This document shows positions 57,585-64,000 of a stretch of 64,000 bases of DNA, piece after piece (the stretch's first letter is position 1; every line of letters starts with the position of its first letter). Where the stretch lies: NCBI RefSeq assembly GCF_023091745.1, contig NC_068915.1, positions 55,300,001-55,364,000 on the forward strand. Reading direction: 5' to 3'. The translations under genes and the position numbers were made by a program. This DNA is from Budorcas taxicolor. Taxonomy: Eukaryota > Chordata > Mammalia > Artiodactyla > Bovidae. A model generated the notes under the pieces. That model worked only from the letters and a program-made list of their open reading frames with translations, ran no database searches and was not told the origin of the DNA.

Positions 57585-58136
57585 TTTTTTTTTTTTTTAA
57601 ATATAAATTTATTTATTTTAGTTGGAGGCTAATTACTTTACAATATTGTATTGGTTTTGCCATACATCCATGGGTGTACACGAGTTCTCCATCCTGAACC
57701 CCCCTCCCACCTCCCTCCCCGTACCATCCCTCTGGGTCATCCCAGTGCACCAGCCCCAAGCATCCTGTATCCAGCATTGAACCTGACCTGGCAATTCATT
57801 TCATATATGATATTATACATGTTTCAGTGCCATTCTCCCAAATCATCCCACCCTCTCCCTCTCCCACAGAGTCCAAAAGACTGTTCTATACATCTGTGTC
57901 ACTTTTGCTGTCTCAAATACAGGGTTATCGCAACCATCTTTCTAAATGAAACATATATGCGTTAGTATACTGTATTGGTGTTTTCCTTTCTGGCTTACTT
58001 CACTCTGTATAATAGGCTCCAGTTTCATCTACCTCATTAGAAGTGATTCAAATGTATTCTTTTTAATGGCTGAGTAATACTCCATTGTGTATATGTACCA
58101 CAGCTTTCTTATCCATTCATCTGCTGATGGACATCT
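57585..58136 (-). mobile_element. L1 3' part of a 5'-inverted (twin-primed) insertion
   Basis: Bovine-type L1 3' UTR and ORF2 end in reverse: T tail (57585-57598), 'aaatttatttattttagttg', the C-rich block, 'ggcttacttcactctgtata' and 'cttatccattcatctgctga'. Duplicated target bases lie on the left at 57572-57584 (CCTCTGCTTTTCT) and, beyond the inverted part, at 58441-58454 (CCTCTGCCTTTTCT). Confidence 0.93.
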
Positions 58137-58440
58137 GATGAACATAGATGCAAAAATCTTAACAAAATTCTAGCAATCAGAATCCAACAACACATTAAAA
58201 AGATCATACACCATGACCAAGTGGGCTTTATCCCAGCGATACAAGGATTCTTCAATATCCGCAAATCAATCAATGTAATATACCACATTAAGAAATTGAA
58301 AAATAAAAGCCATATGATCATCTAAATAGATGCAGAGAAAGCCTTTGACAAAATCCAACATCCATTTATGATAAAAAGTCTCCAGAAAGCAGGAATAGAA
58401 GGAACATACCTCAACATAATAAAAGCTATATATGACAAAC
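58137..58440 (+). pseudogene. Inverted L1 ORF2 RT segment of the same insertion
   Basis: Reads forward from 'gatgaacatagatgcaaaaa' and encodes the L1 ORF2 RT region: [33 protein letters not shown], then [14 protein letters not shown] (motif A), with one in-frame TAA just before IDAEKAFD. Together with 57585-58136 it forms one insertion, the classic product of twin priming with internal deletion. Junction at about 58136/58137. Confidence 0.92.
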
Positions 58441-59167
58441 CCTCTGCCTTTTCTAAAACCAGCTTGAACATCTGGAATTTCACGGTTCACGTATTGCTGA
58501 AGCCTGGCTTGGAGAATTTTGAGTATTACTTTTCTAGTGTTTGAGATGAGTGCAATTGTGCAGTAGTTTGAGCATTCTTTGGCATTGCCTTTCTTTGAGA
58601 GTGGAATGAAACCTGATCTTTTCCAGTCCTGTGGCCACTGCTGTTTTCCAGATTTGCTGACATATTGAATGCAGCACTTTCATGACCTCATCTTTTAGGA
58701 TTTGAAGTAGCTCAACTGGATTTCCATCACTTCCATTAGATTTGTTCATAGTGATGTTTCCTAAGGCCCACTTGACTTGACATTTCCAGGATGTCTGTCT
58801 CTAGGTAAGTGGTCACACCATTGTGATTATCTGGGTCATAAGATCTCTTTTGTACAGTTCTTCTATATATTCTTGCCACCTCTTTTCAACATCTTCTGCT
58901 TCTGTTAGGACCATACATTTATGTCCTTTATTGCACCCATCTTTGCATAAAATGTTCCCTTGGTAGCTCTAATTTTCTTGAAGAGATCTCTAGTCTTTCC
59001 CATTCTATGGTTTTCTTCTATTCCTTTGCACTGATCACGGAGGAAGGCTTTTTTATTTCTCCTTATTTCTCCTTTTGAACTCAGCACAAATGGGTATATC
59101 TTTTTTTTTCTCCTTTGTTTTTTGCTTCTCTTCTTTTCACAATAATTTTTAAGGCCTCCTCAGACAG

Positions 59168-59590
59168 TCATTTTGCTTTTTTGCATTTCTTTTTCTTGGG
59201 GATGGTTTTGATCCCTGTCTCGTGTACAATGTCACGAACCTCTGTCCATAGTTCATCAGGCACTCTATCTATCAAATCTAGTCCCTTAAATCTATTTCTC
59301 ACTTCCACTGTATAATCATAAAGGATTTGATTTAGATCATACCTGATTGGTCTAGTTGTTTTCCCCACTTTCTTCAACTTAAGTCTGAATTTGCTAATAA
59401 GGAGTTCATGATCTGAGCCACAGTCAGCTCCCGGTCTTGTTTTTGCTGACTGTAAAGAGCTTCTCCATCTTTGGCTGCCAAGAATGTAATCAATCTGATT
59501 TCGGTGTTGGCCATCTGGTGATGTCCATGTGTAGAGTCTTCTCTTGTGTTGGAAGAGAGTGTTTCCTATGACCAGTGTGTCTCTTGGCAA
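59168..59590 (-). pseudogene. BovB endonuclease C-terminal fragment, catalytic motif intact
   Basis: 140 open codons: LVIGNTLFQHKRRLYTWTSPD, the NQIDYILGSQRW block, SDHELL at residues 59-64 (Ser-Asp-His at 59416-59408, the APE-type catalytic Asp-His pair), then KTTRPIRYDLNQILYDY, EVRNRFKGLDLIDR and IKTIPKKKKCKKAK. The N-terminal half, with the other catalytic residues, is missing by 5' truncation, so it cannot be active. Confidence 0.9.
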
Positions 59591-59599
59591 AACTTCGCA

Positions 59600-60465
59600 C
59601 TTTTCCTTAAGTAAAGCATTAGGTAATCCAATTTATAACTTTTGGATTTGGATACTTAGAATGCCCTTAAAAGATCATAAGCTTAAGTAATGGCTTTCTT
59701 TGTGTTAATCAACATAGGCAGAGGTGTAGAGTGTCTTTTTGTCAAAAATAAGCATGGTTGCACAATTGGTTCAATGCTCTTTATGCTGTCCAAAATATAA
59801 ATGATCATTCTACATATTTTATCAGTTTTTTATAGTAAATATTGTGCAGTAGTAATCTTGAATTGTTTAAGTAGCATCATTTTATTCAGTGATTGAAATG
59901 CATTGAAATGCATGCATTGTAAAAGTTATATTTAAGTAAGAGAGCTAAAGCTTACCTCTGGGGATGTTACATTCAAAGAATATACATGTAGAGTCAAGTT
60001 TTTTATAGTGAATATCAGATGTATTTTTTGCAAGTATTTTTCTCACAATAGTCAGCTGTAGATCTTTACTTGATAGGGTCTTCAGAATTCGATTAACTAG
60101 AAGTGGAAAATTTAAAAACTTTTTGGGATCAGGCAGATAATGAAAAATAAATGAAGAAAGCTCAGTAGTAGAAAAATGATAACCAGTGACTGGTTACTGT
60201 AGCTGTAACCAGTCCTCCTGGCCCCAGCCACCTGTTGTCAGGAAGGAATGTGGATATCTTAGATGTTGTTTATCAGTTTCTTAAATGCTGAACAAAATGC
60301 TATTGAAGCATTTCCAGTACAAATAGACAAGATATTCTTTTGTATTTATAACCTTTAGCTAATTATCATTTTAAATGAATTTAACCATCCTTTCAAATTC
60401 CTATTTTAATGGTTTTTCTCTGTATTTTACCAAAAATACTTAACAATATTTCACTTCTTAGAGAG
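59600..60465. other. Unique AT-rich sequence
   Basis: Contains a small direct repeat, GAAATGCATT twice in succession at about 59895-59915. No recognised repeat family or exon. Confidence 0.42.
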
Positions 60466-60469
60466 TGAG

Positions 60470-60650
60470 ATACCATTACCTTGCTAAACTTTACACAAGT
60501 TATCTCATTCCATCCACACCGTAACATTATAGTTAAGAGCCATAGTCACATTTTAACATATGAGGTATGGATAATTTACTGCACAAGAAGTCAGTCTTCA
60601 GAAGCAGTACCCCTGATTTCTATGTACACTATGTTTCAAACAATGCACTT
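60470..60650 (+). mobile_element. MIR SINE fragment
   Basis: 'tttacacaagttatctcatt', 'cacattttaacatatgaggt' and 'gaagcagtacccctgatttc' follow the MIR core order with heavy divergence. Confidence 0.42.
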
Positions 60651-61238
60651 AGAAGATAAATGTACCCATATGTACAGATACAGATGTAGCTCTGTTTCTC
60701 TATCCATCAATCAGTCAATCTGTTGCTCTATCATCTATTTAATAAAGTTAATATTATGAATATCAACTTTTAACCAAGTTTCTTTTCTTATGATGCAGAT
60801 AAATATTGCAGTGTTAAATACTGCAATGTTAAATGTAAAACTGCAATGGTAAATTGCAATATTAATATTTCATCCATGGTTTATCTTCTATTTTTCTTTG
60901 TAATTCACTTTTCCTGATTTTCTGCAAGTTTTATCATGTGAAAAGACTTTCTCTAATTTCTCTCCTTTTCACTTTTGTATTCATTATGCTATTGAGTCTT
61001 CTCAAAAAACTTCCAGATTAAATGTACCTTACTATGATTATGCCTATCTTTTCTTCTGTTTAGAGTACATGACCCTTTTCTATGAAATTAAGGATTTGAG
61101 TAGACAATCATTAAGGCTCCTTCTATTTCTAAACTCTTAGAATTTATTAACCACATCTTGTTTCAATAAGTTCAGAGTTTCAACTTAAACATCTATTAGG
61201 GACATCCTAGCTTTTAAGCAGAGGTTATACAAAAGAAG
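60651..61238. other. Unique AT-rich sequence with a short degenerate tandem repeat
   Basis: At 60801-60868 a motif of the form 'tgcaatgttaaat' recurs three to four times with variable spacing. Nothing else recognised. Confidence 0.45.
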
Positions 61239-61241
61239 AGG

Positions 61242-61436
61242 GGCTTTCCCAGGTGGCTCAGTGGTAAAGAATCCACCTGCCAATGCAGGAGATGCAGGTT
61301 GAATCCTTGAGTCAAGAGGATCATCTGGAGAAGGAAATTCAGCCCACTCCAGTATTCTTGCCTGGAAAATCCCATGGACAGAGGATCTTGGTGGCCTACA
61401 GTACAAGACATCACAGAATCAGACACGACAGCCACA
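61242..61436 (+). mobile_element. Bov-tA SINE
   Basis: Well-preserved head 'ggctttcccaggtggctcag' and 'tggtaaagaatccacctgcc'; the tail ends 'caagacatcacagaatcaga' then 'cacgacagcc'. The tail is diverged near 'agtacaagacatc'. Confidence 0.9.
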
Positions 61437-61439
61437 TGC

Positions 61440-61866
61440 AATACACAGGAAAAGTGGGCAAGAGTGTTAATAAAATTAGTTGAGAACAAAAGAAAGTAAA
61501 GACAGTAAAACTCCCAGAATAATCACATGGTAGTTCATTTCTGTTCAATTTCTTTACTGTAGTAATTTTCTGGGAAATATAGCAGTTAAATAAAAATCAA
61601 TCTTTGTTTTAATAATTTTCCTCTTCTTTTCTCTCATGTCTCTTTGTCTCTCTCTTTTATCTACCATGACTCAGTCTCACTTTCCATCCTCTTTTCTCCC
61701 CCCTCTCTAAAAAGGAGGCAAAACATATTGACAGAAAGGAAAAAAATTTAAATGTTACTAAGTGGAGTTTTGAAAAATTTGCAATTATGTGGATATTTTA
61801 AGAAGGATGAAGTTAGTTGTTGATACAGAAAACATGGTTAATTCATTTGTCCAGTACCTGAGCTTT
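61440..61866. other. Unique sequence with pyrimidine tract
   Basis: A CT-rich patch at about 61618-61710. No other signal. Confidence 0.45.
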
Positions 61867-61867
61867 T

Positions 61868-62074
61868 ATTGGGTTTCCTTGGTGGTAAAGAATCTGCCTG
61901 TGATTCAGGAGACCTTGGTTCAATCTCTGGGTTAAGAAGATCCCCTGGAAAAGATAGTGGATGCCCATTCTACTATTCTCGTCTGGAGAATTCCATGGAC
62001 AGAGTAACCTGGTGGACACACATGTCCATTGGGTCACAAAGAGTTGTACACATCTGAGCGACTAACACTTTCAG
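61868..62074 (+). mobile_element. Bov-tA SINE, diverged
   Basis: Head shortened ('gggtttccttggtggtaaag'), middle 'ttcaatctctgggttaagaa', tail 'gttgtacacatctgagcgac'. Confidence 0.85.
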
Positions 62075-63045
62075 GCATCTTGACTTCTGGCAGGTAAAGA
62101 AGTGTTTATATCTCAGGAAGCCATTAGAGTGTCTAGTGCCTAGGAATATTAATTTTCTTCCTATGACAAATATTTATTAATAATTTTGTGCACTTTAGTT
62201 CAAATTATTTTCCTAAGATTTGTATACTCAGTGCATTTTCTATTTTTATATGTATACTTCCAAAAAAACAAAAAAAGGGAAATTTAATTACTGAACAAAA
62301 GCAATGAGCTCCATTATACTTTTACATCCATGAAAATCCAGTCAGGGGACAAAAAACATACCAGTAATTTAAACAAGGAATTTTTATTATAAAGAATCAT
62401 TAATTTATAAAAAAAAAAACATTTAACTACTAAAAGAGATATAAGGAACTCTATGTAGTCCAGAATTTGCAAGTGCAAATTAATGGGTTATACTATTACT
62501 AGGTTGATGGATATTGGACAATAAAAAACTGAGCACTTAGGAGAGGTTCCTCCAGCCAAGACCAAGATTTCAAACTCTTTGAAGAAAGCATGGATGGAGG
62601 GAGAGGGGCAGTTGGCCAATGGCAGAAAAAGATTTCCAGAAGATGCAGGCCAGTGCTGGTCTACAGAAATGGTCTCCCACTGCCAGAGAAAGTGAACACG
62701 TGGGAGCTATAGAAGCAAGTTATTTGGTGAGATAGTTGCCTGAGGTCACAGGGGCACCTTCTCTAAAAGCAACCTCATGAAGGACAGTCAGTTGCCTGAT
62801 GATGGATTCATTTCATCTGTAAAACAGCCTGCCAGGTAGGAAAAGCATGGCTTGAAAGTATGGCCACAGCTCCTGTGAAAGACAATGATGTAGAAGCTAT
62901 TTATAAAAGGAAGCCTGTTTATGAAGTGAGAACCACCAAGACTCACCTCCTGAACTGAATAAAATATGGAGGCAGCGATCAACCTGAGGGAAGGGCCTTT
63001 TTGCTGCTATCACCTCACTGTGTCACTCTAACACTATCTATTGAA
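62075..63045. other. Unassigned sequence, possibly an old dispersed repeat
   Basis: The part from 62320 to 63045 is GC-richer than its surroundings and reads like an old LTR or DNA-element remnant ('agtcaggggacaaaaaacat', 'ttaaacaaggaatttttatt'), but I cannot name a family. The minus frame at 62788-62982 shows no domain. Confidence 0.3.
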
Positions 63046-63306
63046 ATAAAAGTGTGATGGCATGGATTGGGAGATTGGGACTGGCATATGCTCCTATGTA
63101 TAAAGTAGATTCTAATGGGAACCTACTATGAAGCACAGGGAACTCTACTCAATGCTTTGTGGTGATTTAAATGGGAAGGAAATCCAAAAAAGAGGGAATA
63201 GATGATTGTGTGTGGCTGACTCACTTTGCTGTACAGCAGAAGGTAATGCAGTGTTGTAAAGCAACTATACACCAATAAAAATAACAATAATAAAAAAATA
63301 AAATAA
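63046..63306 (+). mobile_element. Older artiodactyl L1 3' UTR fragment
   Basis: 'gaagcacagggaactctact', 'gactcactttgctgtacagc' and 'gtaaagcaactatacaccaa' followed by an AATAAAAATAAC-type A-rich tail match a common artiodactyl L1 3' end that differs from the bovine L1 tails elsewhere in this window. Confidence 0.68.
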
Positions 63307-63389
63307 AGTAAAATGCAAACAGACAAAAACTAACAAAATCAAGGGTCCCAAAATATGTTTACCAATATTTACCAAAAAAAAAGTTGATA

Positions 63390-63569
63390 CTGCTGCTGCT
63401 GCTGCTGCTGCAAAGTCGCTTCAGTCATGTCCAACTCTGTGTGACCCCATAGATGGCAGCCCACCAGGCTCCCCCATCCCTGGGATTCTCTAGGCAAGAA
63501 TATTGGAGTGGGTTGCCATTTCTTTCTCCAATGCATGAAAGTGAAAAGTAAAAGTGAAGTCACTCAGGG
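63390..63569 (-). mobile_element. Truncated Bov-A2 SINE with (CTG)7
   Basis: One Bov-A monomer and the linker 'gaaagtgaaaagtaaaag' in reverse, cut off at 'gtcactcaggg' where the second monomer would begin. (CTG)7 at 63390-63410 is the SINE's 3' microsatellite tail read in reverse and probably varies in length. Confidence 0.92.
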
Positions 63570-64000
63570 AAAAAAAGAAAAAAGAATAGCTCAGCAATGC
63601 ACCAGGTAGAGAAATAGAAATGTGTACAGAGTCCACAAACCCTGGAAAAAAGAATATTGCGTTTGGAAGTGAGAGACTGTAAACTGATATCTGACCCAAC
63701 ATTTTTTCACTGAACATGTTTCCTTAGAAAATTGAACTTATTATCCTTAGAGCTTACTAGAGAGGGTATCTAGAGCAGGGCTTTATTCTACCATCTATAT
63801 TCTTCATTTAAAGTAGTCTGAAGGCATGCTGACATCACTTCAGTAACAAAAAATATGATGACAGCATCTATTAAGTTGAAAGAAAAGTGTTTGATTTTAA
63901 CTAAATATTTTGATAAAATGCCTATTTTGGCAGGTTCAGGTAGCTCATTAACCAATAAATCTGTATGCAGACGTGTTTCTAAATTTCTTCCCAAATAAAT
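63570..64000. other. Unique sequence to window end
   Basis: A-rich at the left border (63570-63590); otherwise nothing recognised. Confidence 0.45.

Larger units (their letters stand above)
56424..59592 (-). mobile_element. BovB LINE, endonuclease to 3' end, split by a 5'-inverted L1
   Basis: About 2.3 kb of BovB in reverse (56424-57584 and 58441-59592) around a 0.86 kb L1. It holds tail, C-terminal region, RT, linker and the C-terminal half of the endonuclease, and is 5' truncated near 59592. The 3' end shows the 'cagttcagttcagtcac' RTE tail. Confidence 0.94.

Overview
This window looks like non-coding nuclear DNA from a ruminant, most likely a bovid (cattle, sheep, goat or a relative). The diagnosis rests on its repeats: many copies of the RTE-type LINE BovB, the tRNA-Glu/BovB-derived SINEs Bov-tA and Bov-A/Bov-A2, and 3' ends of a bovine-type L1. 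These lie on an AT-rich background with older mammalian repeats (L2, MIR, ancient L1). I found no host protein-coding gene, no exon I can defend and no structural RNA gene. Every longer open frame with recognisable protein similarity is a LINE remnant: endonuclease/reverse transcriptase pieces of BovB or ORF2 pieces of L1. All are broken.

Layout. 1-1.7 kb: ancient L1-like sequence. 1.8-4.7 kb: two minus-strand BovB 3' ends, the first split by an L1. 5.7-10.3 kb: SINEs, MIR and a 1.4 kb plus-strand BovB. 10.3-14.6 kb: mostly unique AT-rich DNA with one well-preserved SINE. 14.6-21.6 kb: an L2 split by Bov-A2, a small BovB, and a ~3 kb BovB (endonuclease to 3' end) carrying its own Bov-A2 insertion. 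21.6-32.3 kb: AT-rich DNA with L1 3' ends, SINEs and a degraded ERV leader near 27 kb with a primer-binding-site-like motif. 32.5-34.2 kb: a solo LTR of ERVK (ERV2) type. 35.2-36.2 kb: an unusual compound inverted repeat I cannot assign. 37.7-42.9 kb: the longest BovB, including 5' UTR-like sequence, split by a 1.2 kb L1. 43.9-59.6 kb: a BovB-rich block with six further copies on both strands, one split by a 5'-inverted L1. 59.6-64 kb: unique DNA, SINEs and an older L1 3' end.

How the parts relate. BovB supplied the machinery that very probably also mobilised the Bov-tA and Bov-A SINEs, which share its 3' end. L1 insertions with target-site duplications sit inside BovB copies at three places, so those BovB copies are older than the L1s that hit them. 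The reverse-transcriptase catalytic motif remains YADD in four copies and has decayed in three. None looks autonomous, because every copy is truncated or frame-broken.

The items I would check first are the compound inverted repeat (35183-36150), a short CpG-rich segment with an ATG in good context followed by A13 (51423-51567), the twin-primed L1 (57585-58440), and the L1 whose insertion creates an in-frame BovB-L1 chimeric reading frame (39972-40763). All family names come from recognising sequence by eye; none was checked against a repeat library.
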